Source: Cinnamomum chago (Eukaryota; Streptophyta; Magnoliopsida; Laurales; Lauraceae). From it: 64,000 nt of DNA. Within the stretch, counting starts at the first letter, position 1; every line of letters begins with the position of its first letter. The translations under genes were made by a program, and so were the position numbers. A model generated the notes under the pieces. The model did not search any database. It was given only the letters and a program-made list of their open reading frames with translations, and was not told the DNA's origin. The stretch spans positions 17,822,501-17,886,500 of the forward strand of contig CP142456.1 of assembly GCA_038049695.1 (NCBI GenBank), given 5' to 3'. Of the stretch, positions 1 to 12,005 are shown in pieces.

Positions 1-818
1 TTAATACACCAATAGAAAACTACATTAGCCTAAACATTGCAACCTCATCATCAGCTCCTGCATGTTGGATTCCACCTCCTATGGGATATCTTAAATTAAA
101 TTTTGATGAGTCTTATAATCAAGAGTTGTTTTTTTACAAATAGGCCCCTATATTTTTGTAAAACCTCAAAAAAGCCCCTATATTTTGGATTTTTACTAAA
201 AACCTCTATGCCGACGGTGAAAGAGATGAAATGCAACTTATATGGTTTCACGTGTTTACCTTTATTATTTTTTACTGTTTTACCCCCTTTATATCGACTT
301 CCTATCCACTGTGTCTTCCTTCTTTATCTCCATGTCTAACCAAGGCAGTTCCTCTTCTCTTCCTTCTCGACTTCATTTTCATTGTCTCCACGTCCCACCT
401 CTATCATCACCTTTTTCTAAACCGACATAGGTCTATGAAATAGAGGGCTCCATGTACATCACTCCTCTCCTTTCCTTTCTTTCCACCCTTTTACTTTCTA
501 TTTTTCTAGTTTCTTTTCAAGTGGTAAAGCAAATGATCAAATCACCCTCTCAAGCTGACATAATCACATGGACAGGAAAAGAAATGTGGCCCACTTTCCA
601 TCTTTCATTCTAACCGACTGTGACCTCGAGAACTACTCAATCCACGGGAGAGAAATGAACAATGTTCTACTTGAATCAGTTAAGTCCACGAGTGGGTAGA
701 GTGAGAATTCTATTACATGAGATGAGAGGGTTCTTTTGTATCACAATTGGAATTAATGATTTGAGTGTTAGATTCTCATCACAATGAACTGTTCTGAGTT
801 GTGTGTGGGTGTTAGTTG

Positions 819-1438
819 TGTAAGTGCCTAAAAATTACGGACTTGGTTAGGAGAGGATTAGGCTCTCGATTTGATTATTTGGGAAAGGGTTATCCTCCTG
901 AAACCTGAAAGGGAAATAAAAAACAAAGGTCAGAGCCCCTGACTGTAGGCAGCCGAAGGCACTCCTATGCCCAAGTTAGTTAGGTAACTGAACTAAGGAG
1001 GAGTGAATGGGGGGAGAAGAGAGAATATGTGTATTATCCCTGCTTGCATACCTTTGGTGGTTTTACCTCATGCATATATATAGGCGTGAGAGTTGACTAT
1101 TGGAGCAGGGGTCGCATCAGACCCTTCCTGAGTGGTGGTAGGTAAAAAGGGGAAGTCTCATCAACCTGTTTCTCGCCTCAATGGCTGCGGATGAGACCGT
1201 GAGATAAGGCCAGCTACTTATCTAGGTTCGGCGCCCATTCTTCTGTTTAATCGTGGCGGTGCATTTATGGCCGAATGACAGCAGGGACCGAGGTCAGGTT
1301 TAGGGCCGAGATCGAGGTACGCCTTGCAGATATTTTCACTGGAATGGGTCTCGGGAGCTTTCCAGGTTGGCGCGTCTGCTGAGCTGGATAAAACCGAGAC
1401 CAAGAATTATTCTAACATTAGGAAATGCCCCCCCCCCC
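819..1438 (-). repeat. Left (3') LTR of the Tat element
   Basis: Direct repeat of 10075-10692, beginning TGTAAGTGCCTAAAAATTAC. Its inner end runs into a poly-C stretch (about 1428-1441), so the exact boundary is uncertain by a few bases. Next to it, read on the element's coding strand, is a purine-rich stretch that could serve as the polypurine tract. Confidence 0.88.
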
Positions 1439-2059
1439 CCCAATTGCCCCTAGCTCTTGACCTTCTAGAATTTTCATGTTTTTTGAGGTCGGGAGCTAAG
1501 AGATGAGAAAACATTTTCATGACCAGATCCCATCTCGGTGCTAATTGCTGACGTCTGCTGGCATCTGATCCTTATCACGATGCCGCTTCGTCTGTCCGAG
1601 GCAATAAATGGTGTGTCTTAATCAATTCGTCTGGCTGGACACGCGAACGTCGCTTCATATGCCCGAGGCGACTAATGATGCGTCAAAGTTATTACGGGGG
1701 ATGAACTGGCGGTGCCACGTGTCATCTTCCACTTGGCTGCTACTTGTACCGAAGTGACGTTTCGTACGCGTGCTTTTAATATGCACTTCTTCTTTCTATA
1801 AATAGGGGTGCCCCTTCTTCCTTTTCTTACTTTTGCTTTTGCTTGGAACGAAACTCTGCCGGAGAAGATAATCTGCCGAGACCAGAACTCAACGAATCCA
1901 GAGATCTTCATTTTTCGAATCCCTTGCCCCTCTCTGTGAGTCTTCTTCTCCCTTATCTTTCCTTGCTCCGTTCGTCTCCTTTTAGGGTTCCTGTCCTTCT
2001 ACCTTCTAGGGTTTTGAGTTCCATTTGTCCATCATTTCCGACCCTTCTAGTCTTTAGAA
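1439..2059. other. Untranslated internal region of the Tat element
   Basis: Lies between the left LTR and the antisense ORF. It contains a plausible promoter for that ORF on the plus strand: TATAAATAGG at about 1798-1807, followed by pyrimidine-rich leader-like sequence (about 1815-2055). No coding sequence recognised. Confidence 0.5.
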
Positions 2060-3015
2060 ATGGAGATTTACATTCACTGGGTGGAGAACCCTCAAGCCCT
2101 GGAGGGGCTCAGGAATGCATATAAGATACCGAACGACGTTCTGGTGAAATCGGATGACTTCCAGGGCGGTTTTGATGGCCATTTCTATTTCCACAAGTGG
2201 ATGCCCTTTCCTTTGGTATCGGTTATCGAAGGCGTCGATCAAGGTGAGTCTTAGTTTTTTCTTTCTTTAAGTACTGCACCTCGGTCGCTTGTTTGACATG
2301 TTCTCTTCTTTCACAGAATGTGCAGAGGCTGCAGGTGATACTGGAGAGGACCGAGAAGACTGCCACAAGACTTAGTGAGTTGGAGGGCGAAAAGAGGAGG
2401 ATGGGAGAGGCCCTGGAAGCCAGTGTTGGAGAGTTGAAGAAGGCGGAGGGGAGGAACGCCGAACTCGCAGCGGAGCAACAGGCGGCGAAGGCCGAAATCA
2501 TCATGCTGCGAGCTGAGAATAAGCATCTGAAGGGCGCGATCGAGGCTAAAGTAAACGGGGTGCATGAATTGGAAAACGAGCTTACGAAGAGGGAGACCGA
2601 GCTGGCAAGAAAGGAAGCTGAGCTCGAGTCCTTGAAGAAGGAGCGGGCCGAGGCTGAATCTTCCTCCCGGGTAGAGGTCGCTCGGGCCTATAAGGAGGGA
2701 GTGGATTGGGCGTCGGCAGAGTACGTGGCTCAGATTAGGAATCTAAACCCGCTATTGTATCAAATGGGAGGCAGAGATGCGCTGAGGGAGTACGGGGTTC
2801 CCGAAGAACACCCTATTTATAAGCATCTGCCTGAGTTTCAGATTGCCTTGCCCAATCCCGAGCCAGAGCCTGCCTCCAATTCTCCCGAAGCCCCCCTCGT
2901 AGCCTCGGGTCCTCTTCCTCCACCTACGAATTCTGCTGAAGGCATCCAGGCCCGCCCCACGCTCGATACTTCTGGAACCATTGGCCTCGGTATAGGAAGC
3001 AAGCTTGGTGTATGA
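2060..3015 (+). pseudogene. Antisense ORF (aORF) of the Tat element
   Basis: Reads opposite to gag-pol and lies between integrase and the 3' LTR, the place where antisense ORFs are described in Tat-lineage elements. A short N-terminal segment (2060-2254, starting MEIYIHWVENPQ) and a longer segment (about 2293-3015) are separated by an intron-like stretch with GTGAG and CACAG signals. The longer segment has a strongly charged Glu/Lys/Ala-rich heptad pattern over about 110 residues, as in a coiled coil, then a Pro-rich tail. A TATA-like box lies about 255 bp upstream. The function of this ORF class is not established. The copy is a fossil. Confidence 0.6.
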
Positions 3016-3019
3016 ACAT

Positions 3020-4075
3020 AATAACTGAGTTCGGTTCTATAACTGGACCTGTTAGATAGTCATTAGGTAGGCAGACTTGAATCCGTAACCAGGAGGAGGT
3101 TAGCTTAACCAAGCTTGGCCTAAAGGTCCTGTCATAGTTGGTTCCATAACTGAACTAGGACAGTTGGTTCCATAACTCAGAACTTTGTACAACAAGGCTG
3201 AAGTTCCATAACCGAACTAAGAAGCACGCCGAGTTCCACGACTTGGAGATTTAGACAGTTGGTTTCATAACCGAGCTGAAAATAGTTGGTTCTGTGACCG
3301 AACTGAGGTGGCCGGTTCCATAACCGAACCGAGGTGGCTGGTTCCATAACCGAACCGAAGGTGGTTGGTCTTGTGACTGAACCGAGGTGGCTGGTTCCAT
3401 AACCGAGCTATACGCCGAGTTCCATAACTTGGCGATTTAAATGGCTGGTTCCATAACCGAGCCGAGGGAGCCTGGTCCCATGACCGAGCCGAGGGAGGCT
3501 GGTCCCATGACCGAGCATAGGCAGCTGGTTCCGTAACTGAGCTGAAGATGGTTGGTCCTGTGACCAAACCGAGGCAGCTGGTTCCATAACCGAGCTGACA
3601 CTGAGTTCCATAACTTGGCAATTTAAATGGCTGGTTCCATAACCAAGCCGAGGGAGGCTGGTCCCGTGACCGAGCCTAGGCAGCTGGTTCTACAGCCGAT
3701 CTGAAGATGGTTGGTCCCGTGACCGAATCGAGGCAGCTGGTTCTATAATGGAGCTGAAGCTGAGTTCCATAACCTGGCGATTTAAATGGATGATTCTATA
3801 ACCGAGCCGAGGTAGGCTGGTCCTGTGATCGAGCCGAGGGAGGCTGGTCCCATGACCGAGCCTAGGCAGCTAGTTCCGTAATCGAGCTAAAGATGGTTGG
3901 TCCTGTGACCAAACCAAGGCAGCTGGTTCCATAACCGAGCTGACGCGGAGTTCCATAACTTGGAGATTTAAATGGCTGGTTCTATAACCGAGCCGAGGGA
4001 GGCTGGTCCAGTGACCGAGTCTAGGCAGCTAGTTCCACAACCGAGCTGAAGATGGTTGGTCTCGTGACCGAATCC
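3020..4075. repeat. Tandem array with higher-order structure in the Tat 3' region
   Basis: Built from about 27-bp sub-repeats around GGCTGGTTCCATAACCGAG. Groups of sub-repeats are punctuated by GGCGATTTAAATGG-like spacers at 3431, 3617, 3776 and 3962, so the higher-order period alternates between about 186 and 159 bp. Hypervariable tandem repeats between integrase and the 3' LTR are a known trait of Tat/Ogre elements and can seed satellites. Short reading frames here simply translate the repeat. Confidence 0.85.
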
Positions 4076-7000
4076 TAGCTCCATAACTTAGAAAGAAACG
4101 AGGTAAATCTTTTCATAAGAGTTTCTTTCATTGATTCAATAGCTGGGTGCATTTTGAAGTAGTATTTCTTGAGATTAGTGGCGTTCCATGGTCGTGGTAA
4201 CTCTCTACCATCCATGCTTTCGAGCCTGTAAGCTGATCTCCCGGCTGCCGAGATCACTTTAAATGGCCCGTGCCAGTTTGGTGCGAGCTTGCCATCATTA
4301 GGATTCTTGTCCGTCGGGAGTGCCTTTTCCAAGCCCAACTCTCCAACTGAAAATTTTCTTTCCCTGATCTTCTGATTGTATCCTCTGGCCAACTGCCTCT
4401 GATAAGAAGCTAAGCGGACAGCAGTAGCCTCCCTTCGCTCCTCAGCTAAGTCAAGCTCTTTAGCCAGATTGACTTCGTTTTGCCCCCAGTCAAAGAGGTT
4501 TGATCTCAGGGTTGGAAGGCCGATTTCGAGAGGGATCATAGCCTTCATTCCATAGGCTAGGGAGAAAGGAGTTGCCGAAGTGGATTGCCTTGGGATAGTC
4601 CTATACGCCCAAAAGACATTTGTTAGTTCCTTTACCCATCTGCCTTTAGCTCGGTCAAGCCTTTTCTTGAGTCCATCCAGCACCACTTTATTTGAGATTT
4701 CCACTTGTCCATTGCTTTGTGGACAGGCCGGAGTTGAATAGTAGTTTCTGATATTGAGCTCCTGGCAGAAAGTTTTGAAGCAGTTGGAGTCGAACTGAAT
4801 TCCGTTGTCCGAGACCAGAGCTCGAGGGACTCTAAATCTTGTGACAGTGTTCTTCCACACGAAGTTCGTTGTATCCTGCTCGGTGATGGAGGACAGTGTT
4901 TCGGCCTCTATCCATTTGGTAAAGTAATCAGTGACTACTACTAGCCACCTCTTATTCCCTGGAGTTCGGTGAAGACGCCCTATGATGTCCAAACCCCACT
5001 GAGCGAAAGGCCACGGGCTAGAGAGTAGACTCAGGTCTTGTGCTGATTGGTGCAGAGAATGTGAAAACTTTTGGCACTTCTCGTATTTCCTAGCGTAGAG
5101 CTAAGCATCTTTCTGCATGTAGGGCTACCAGTAGCCTTGACTGATATAACTTTCGCAGATTCCTTCATGAATTTCATTAAGGAAGTCTTCAACCTTACTT
5201 GGGTGAACGCACTGGAGATAGGGTTCAATGAAGGATTTTCTGTAGAGTTTCTCATCCGGAGATAACCAAAAATGGGCTGCCTTCATTCTGACTTTGTGTG
5301 CTTCATTTCTGTCTTCAAGGAGCTGATCTTTTTTTAGATAAGCTATGACTGGATCCATCCAGCTTGGGCCGAGTTCGGCGCATAGAACCTGCCGAGGTGG
5401 TTGAAGCTCTATACTTGGTTTTTCCAGTGTCTTCACCTCAACTGTTCTTCTCTTTCCGGCTTCTACAGCGGAGACCAGGTTGGTGAGGGCGTCTGCATGG
5501 CAATTGGATTCTCTACGGATCTACTTGACTTCGGCTTTCTGAAATTGAGAGAGGAGCTGCTTTGTGAGGGTCAAGTAGGCTGCCATTCTTTCATCATGGG
5601 CTTGGTAGTCTTCGCTTAGCTGGCTCGTCACCAGTTGGGAATCGCTAAAGACTATTAGCTGACGTGTCCCTAGGTTCTTAGTGCTATCGAGACTCGCAAT
5701 CAGTGCTTTGTACTCAGCTTCGTTATTGGATGCTTTGAAGTTAAGGGTTAAGGCTTGCTCGATGACGAGGCTCTCTAGAGATTGGAGGACTATGCCAGCG
5801 CCAACCCTTTTGGATGTCGAGGATCCGTCAACGAAGACCTTCTAAGTTGAATCGAAGAACTGTTTCCAAGATCGGTCTTCTTCTGTCTCGGTAGCCTCAT
5901 CATCCTTATTGCCCCCAGTTCGGTATCGAGTGAAGTTGGTGCCGAACTAGGAAAGGTGAACTCCACAATGAAATCGACCAAGATTTGGGCTTTGATCGCC
6001 GTTCTGGGGTGATATTGGATATCGAACTGGCCCAGTTCGACGGCCCATTTTGAAATTCTTCCAGAAAAATCCGCCTTTCTGAAGAGGGACTTAAGTGGAT
6101 GTTCTATAACAACCACTATTGTGTACGTCTGGAAGTAATGAGAGAGTTTGCGAGAGGCGCTGACGAGTGCCAATGCGAGTTTCTCTAGTGGAAGGTACTT
6201 GGTCTCGGCATCGAGCAGGATCTTGCTCGTATAGTATATAGGCTGCTGGTGCTTGCTTTCCTCTTTGACTAATACCGAGCTCACCGCATGATCCGAGACC
6301 GCTAGGTAAAGATAAAGAACTTCACCTTGTGTTGGAGTGGTCAGTAGGGGTGAAGAGGAGAGATAGTCCTTGAGCGTCTGAAGGGCTCGATCATAATCTG
6401 AGGTCCAATGAAACTTTGAGCTTTTCTTCAAGAGCTAGAAGAAAGAGCGACATTTGTCCGAGGCTCGACTGATGAAATAGTTCAGCGCAGCGACCATTCG
6501 TGTGAGCCTCTGAACCTGTTTTGCCGAGGTCGAGCTCTAGATCGTCTGGATCGTTGAGATCTGCTCAGAGTTGGTTTCGATTCCTCTTCGGGTGACCAGG
6601 CTTCCCAGGAATTTTCCAGAGCCGACACCAAATGCACACTTGGAAGCGTTTAGCTTGAGCTGGAATTCCTTGAGGATGACAAATGTTTGACGTAGGTCTG
6701 TCAAGTGGTCATGTGACCTTCTAGACTTGACGACCATATCATCTATGTAGACTTCCACTGTTCTTCCGAGCTGGCCCTGAAACATCTTCGTCACCAGCCT
6801 CTCGTAAGTTGCCCCAGCATTTTTTAACCCAAAGAGCATCACTTTATAGCAGTAGATGCCTCTAGGTGTTATGAATGCGATTTTCTTTTCATCAGGCCTA
6901 TGCATCAGAATTTGATGGTAACCTTCGGTAAGCATTGAGGAAACTCATCCTATCATGTCCTGCGGTGGCATCGATCATCTGGTCAATCTTTGGGACGGGA

Positions 7001-10000
7001 AAGTTATCCTTGGGACAGGCTTTGTTGAGATCTATGAAGTCCACGCAAACTCTACATTTTCCATTTTTCTTTTTGACCACTACCGTGTCGGCCAGCCACT
7101 CTGGATAATGTACATCGCGGATCGCTCTGGCCTCTAGGAGCTTCTCGACTTCTTCGATAACTGCCTCCGTTTGTAGGACGGGCCTTTTGTACTATTGGTT
7201 TGTGCTTTGCGTCCACATTTAGCTTGTGGCACATGATCTTGGGGTTGATCCCTGGCATTTCATATGGCGTCCAGGCAAAAACATCTTTGTTTTGCAACAA
7301 GAAGTGGTTTAGACCTTTCATCATCAGGGAGCCGGTTTCCTAGCAAAAAAAAAATCTCTTGGGGTCGTCGGGATTGATCCTAACTTCGGTCAAGTCTTCT
7401 ATGCTCTTCTGCTCTACTGATCGACCGACGTCCCCGAGCTCAGCTTCGAGTTCGGCCATATGTACATGCTGTGGCTCCGCTTTGCCAGGCACCACAGCCA
7501 TTAGGCACTGTTTGGTCATCTGCTGATCTCCTCGTACAATGATCACCACAATTCCTCCGCTGGCCTTCTCCAATAGGAATTTGAGTTTTTGGTGACGGGT
7601 GGAGGGCACTGCTTCCATGTTGTGAAGCCAAGTTTGCCCCATTATTACATTGTATGGGGATGGTGCATCCACCACCAGGAAGTTGGTTGTCTTAGTGGCG
7701 CCCCCAATCTGGACTTTTAGGGAGACGTTCCCCTTAGGATACACTGGCATGGAGTTGAAACCCACCAGGGGAGTGCGGGTTTCTTGCAAATCTTCCTCCG
7801 TTAGGCCGAGTCTCTTGAAGCAATCGAAGTAGAGGATCTCGGATGAGCTCCCGGGATCCACAAGAATGCGCTTCACCGTGTAGTTTTTCAACCGCAGGGT
7901 GAGAATCAGTGGGTCGTTTTGGGGGAGCTGGACTCCTTCCAGGTCCTCGTCTGAGAACTAGATCTTGGGTCGCTTTTTCTTAGCCTTTTTAGGTGTGGGC
8001 CCTAGTTCGGCTGACATCACCTGCTTGCCGTGTGAAGCCCTTATGGTCTCGGCACAAGCTTGGTTACTCTCCCGAGAAGCGGGGGCCAAGTGAATGACGT
8101 TGATGATGCCTGCTGGCTCATCGCTGTCCAAATCTTCATCAGGTCAGCGCTGCTGGGCTCGGTTGACCTTTCCACCATCTTTGATCTGATCTTTAAGGTG
8201 CCCATCCCTAACAAGCTTCTCGAGGTGGGATTTGAGGGCCATGCAGTCCTCAGTCTTGTGCCCACTCTGTTTATGATAAGTGTAGAACTTACTTTGGTCT
8301 CGGATGAATGGGTCGCCTTTCATCGGTTGTGGCCACTGGAAGTAGGGCTTTTTGTCTTGATCTTCCCGAGGAGCTTATAGATGGGCTCCTTAAAGATCGT
8401 ATTGACGGCTTTGTAAGAGTCACCGGCCGGTCTGTCAGTTTTGAACCTTGACCGTTTATTGCCCCCTGAAGTGGAGGCCGAGAAGGCTGCCGAACTGGTT
8501 GAGGCCCCTTTCTTGTCTGGCTTCCCCTTGGAGAATTTTTTGTCTCCTCTGGGGGGTCGGTCTCTTTGTAAAAGGTTGAACCTCTCTTTGTCTCTGGCTT
8601 CGTCCTCCTCTTGCTTGATATACAGGTTTACCCTAGCTATCAGTGCCTTCATTGTGACCATGGAAGTCCGGACCAGGTCTATGCGGAGCTCATTGCCTGG
8701 GAGCAAGGCTTGCTGGAAACACATGATAGCAATATCATCTTTTGCGTCCTCTATTTGGTTATAGATTGTCCAGAATCTTTTGGCGAGTTTGGTGACGTTC
8801 TCATTCTCCCTCATCTGGATCACCATGAGGTTGCCACCCATCTTCGGGATGACCCGATGTGCTTGAAATTTTTCGACGAAGGAGTTCCGAAGTTGCTGCC
8901 AGGTCGAAACCGATCCTCCGGGAAGCGCGCAAAACCATCTGAGGGGGAGGTCGCCTAAGCTGGAGAAGAAGACTCTATAGGTCAGGTGACCGACGTCTCC
9001 CCAGACCGACATTCGCTGAGTGAAATGTCGAAGGTGCGCCGCGAGGTCCGAGGCTTCGTCGTAAAGGACGAACCTCGGAACGCTGAATCTCTTGGGGAGA
9101 GGGAAGTCTTTTATCTCTTGAGAGGAGGGAGACATGCCCTGGTCTTCTGCGTTGTAGGTGTCTTGCTGGTCTCGGTCGAGTCCGACTTCGGCCATCTTGT
9201 GCTGGATCTCCCTCCTGACATGGGGGCTAAGCCATTCTCTCAAGTTCATAACGTTCTCTGGTCCTGGCGACTCTGGCTCTCGGCATGATCTCCTAGAGTC
9301 GCTGCGCAGATGGCTGCTGCTAGAGCCTTCTTCTTCGTCGCGGTCTCTTCTCTTACTAGTCAGGACTTGCCTTAAGTCCTGTCTATCCAGAGGGTCCCGT
9401 AGGCGTCCGAGGGGCGGAGCACGGGTCCACTTCTCCTTCATTCTGAGCTGCTCCCGGAGTCAACGAATCAATTCGTCCTTCTCCTGGATGACTTGGTTCT
9501 GGACCTTGAGGTCTTCAAGTAGATGGTCATCTTTTTCATCGAGTTGGTGAAAGGACTGATCGTCATTGCGAGTGTGGCGATGGGAGTGATGAGACCTGGC
9601 CCCCACAGGGGTCTTGTTCCGTCGTTGAGGGTCTGATATGGAAATATTATGCTGGGGATGCTCGGGTGGCTAAGCATTTTGATGGAGAGGAGTTGTCTGG
9701 CGATCATTACGCCGGGGAAGTGTTGCTGCCGCTCGAGACGAGGAGTCTGATTGGACGATGCCTTCTACGTGCATGGGACCAGATTTTCCCCTTGATCTTT
9801 TTTGGCGGGGGACCGCTGAAGGTTCCGGAGGCAGGGAAAAGGCTGGTGGAAGCATCGTGGGTGCCATTGAAGGTAACGAAAAGACTGGTGGAAGCACTAG
9901 TGACTCCGGAAGGGGGGGAAAGGCTGGCGGCGGCACCGTGGGTGCCACTGGAGGTAACGATGAGGCTTTCTGAGACTTTGAAGAGCCTTTGCCACCATTT

Positions 10001-10017
10001 CTGGTTTTCGGAGGCAT
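4075..10017 (-). pseudogene. Gag-pol region of the Tat element
   Basis: Order on the minus strand: a Pro-rich Gag N-terminus (10017-9670, starting MPPKTRNGGKGSSKS); Gag core (9441-8320, with DLPLRWFCALPGGSVSTWQQ); aspartic protease (7891-7340, with ILVDPGSSSEILYFDCF); reverse transcriptase (about 7324-6537, with the [10 protein letters not shown] catalytic box); RNase H (6431-5790); a second RNase H of the archaeal type (about 5830-5480); and integrase (about 5436-4075, with VVTDYFTKWIEAE and SDNGIQFD). The order INT after RH is the Ty3/gypsy order, and the second RNase H is the Tat signature. The reading frame is interrupted several times; it is a fossil. Plus-strand ORFs across 8060-9550 are shadows of this region. 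Confidence 0.9.
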
Positions 10018-10074
10018 GGCTTTGGCAGATTTGGTTTAACAAACTAGATCAGCAATTCCCATGACGATGTCAAT

Positions 10075-10692
10075 TGTAAGTGCCTAAAAATTACGGACTT
10101 GGTTAGGAGAGGATTAGGCTATTGATTTGATTATTTGAGAAAGGGTTATCCTCTTGGAACCTGAAAGAGAAAGCAAAAACAAAGGTCAGAGCCCCTGGCT
10201 GTAGGCAGCCGAAGGCATTCTAATGCCCGAATTAGTTTGGTGACTGAACTAAGGAGGAGTGAATGGGGGAGAAGAGAGAATATGTGTACTATCCCTGCTT
10301 GCATACCTTTGGTGGTTTTACCTCATGCATATATATAGGCGTGAGAGTTGACTATTGGAGCAGGGGTCGCATCAGACCCTTCCTGAGTGGTGGTAGGTAA
10401 AAAGGGGAAGTCCCATCAACCTGTTTCTCGCCTTAATGGCTGCAGATGAGACCGTGAGATAAGGCTGGCTACTTATCTAAGTTCGGCGCCCATTCTTGTG
10501 TCAAATCATGGCGGTGCATTTATAGCCGAATGACAGCAGGGACCGAGGTCAGGTTTAGGGCTGAGACCGAGGTGCGCCTTGCATATATTTTCACTGGAAT
10601 GGGTCTCGGGAGCTTTCCAGGCTGGCGCTTCTGCTGAGCTGGATAAGACCGAGACAAAGAATTATTCTAACATTAGGAAATGCCCCCACACA
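10075..10692 (-). repeat. Right (5') LTR of the Tat element
   Basis: Direct repeat of the left LTR, ending CCCCCACACA just before the target duplication AGTTG. TATATATAGG at about 10329 (10328-10337) is shared with the left copy but lies on the strand opposite to gag-pol. Because the element is transcribed leftward, this LTR carries its promoter side. Confidence 0.88.
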
Positions 10693-11091
10693 AGTTGTAT
10701 GCTATACTGAGTTAAGGAACTCATAATTTATGCACTTTATTCTCTCTATATGCCGACGTATAGGAAAAATACAAGAAATACACATGAAAGCACAAAGGTT
10801 GTTAAGTCTAGGATTACAGGGTTGATTCTTTTTGCTTTTGACTTTGGAGAACTGAATAATGAGGGGATGGAAAATCCAAGGTATATAGGATTAAAAGTTT
10901 GCTTTTCTAACTTTTAAAGGGGTAAAACTGTCAAAAAAGATAAAAGTAGTGAGGGAAAACGGTACAGGTTGGTTTTCCTCTTCTTGACTGTCATTCAAGG
11001 AGGTTTTCTCTAGCCAAAACCCAAAAAATATGGGCTTTTTTGAGGTATTGTAAAAATATAGGGGCCTTTTTGTAAAAAGCTCTATAATCAA

Positions 11092-11974
11092 ATATCTAAT
11101 GTTCTTGGCATCTGATGACCCTATGAAGGAAAATTAAAGAGGCTACTATGAAGATACTAACTTGGAATGCTCAAGGTTGTAAACATGTCAAAGAAAGCCC
11201 GAAGAAATGGCCAGCCCAACTTGAATAAGTAATGCATTTGTAGTTGATTTACTCACTGATTTGCTCAAACAAAAGCATGGACCCCAAGTAACTGATAGAA
11301 AGTCCAGCTTGACCTGGCTCAATCAAATAAATGGGCAGGCTCAGGCCTGACATGTTTACGATTGATTGGGCTTGGGGCAGAAACTTGAGGTCATATAAGG
11401 CCTGGGCTGGATATGGGCCTGTATTTCTAAAGTTGGCCCAGGCCTATGAACACCCCTAATGTGAAAAGAATATCTTTTCGAAGGTTCTTAATTTTCAAAA
11501 CTATTCCTACTTGTTGTCCAATGACTCATGACAACAAAGTCAACCCAACTCAACATCTCGTAAACCTAACCCTACTTGAGTTTGCATGTGGTGGAAGATT
11601 GCGTGCCTCCTATAAGTATAGACTTTCTTCCCCTTTTACTTGGCTCATTTTGTTTTTACATAGGGGCCCACCTATGATCAACCATCCTTCAATTGAGTTC
11701 CCATCATGATCCGATGATGGACTGGATCACAAAAATCCCATGGTCAGCCCTATTAAGTCCATAAATGGGGTTAGAAACTATCCGCTTAAAACATAAACCC
11801 ACCCGTATATTGGCTTTGGACTAAATTATACTTCAATAAGAGTTGGCCCAACCGTTAGATTCATCACAAATAAAAATGTGATTTCATTCTATTTTGTGTG
11901 TTTTATCCATTACAAACATGATTGATCAATGGTAACCCTAACTCCTATTGAAGAGAAATCTAGTCTATCGCTTG

Positions 11975-12005
<31 letters not shown>

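Larger units (their letters stand above)
819..10692 (-). mobile_element. Tat-lineage Ty3/gypsy LTR retrotransposon (fossil)
   Basis: Two direct LTRs (819 to about 1438, and 10075-10692) start TGTAAGTGCC. The 5-bp target duplication AGTTG occurs at 814-818 and 10693-10697. Gag, protease, reverse transcriptase, RNase H, a second (archaeal-type) RNase H and integrase lie on the minus strand from 10017 to 4075, so the element is transcribed right to left and the right LTR is its 5' LTR. The duplicated RNase H, the [10 protein letters not shown] reverse transcriptase box, an antisense ORF and a tandem array beyond integrase point to the Tat/Retand group. It is broken, with roughly half a dozen interruptions. 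The LTRs differ at about 6% of sites by eye, suggesting an insertion a few million years old. It sits inside MULE-1. Confidence 0.92.
123..11082. mobile_element. Non-autonomous Mutator-like element (MULE-1), split by a Tat retrotransposon
   Basis: The two ends form inverted repeats of about 180 bp (roughly 123-305 and 10905-11082). Both begin GAGYTKTTTTTACAAA and carry the same GGCCCCTATATTTTT and CTCAAAAAAGCCC blocks. They are flanked by an identical 9-bp direct repeat, TATAATCAA (114-122 and 11083-11091); 9-bp target duplications with long terminal inverted repeats are the hallmark of Mutator-like elements. Removing the retrotransposon at 819-10692 leaves about 1.1 kb with no transposase-like reading frame, so the element is non-autonomous. 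The two ends are clearly diverged from each other by eye, suggesting it is not young. Confidence 0.85.

Noticed and set aside
3265-3621. Minus-strand ORFs in the Tat tandem array
   Set aside because: They translate the 27-bp repeat; composition is repetitive and the family has no such protein.
8060-9550. Several plus-strand ORFs of about 100-130 codons
   Set aside because: They are antisense shadows of the Tat gag region.
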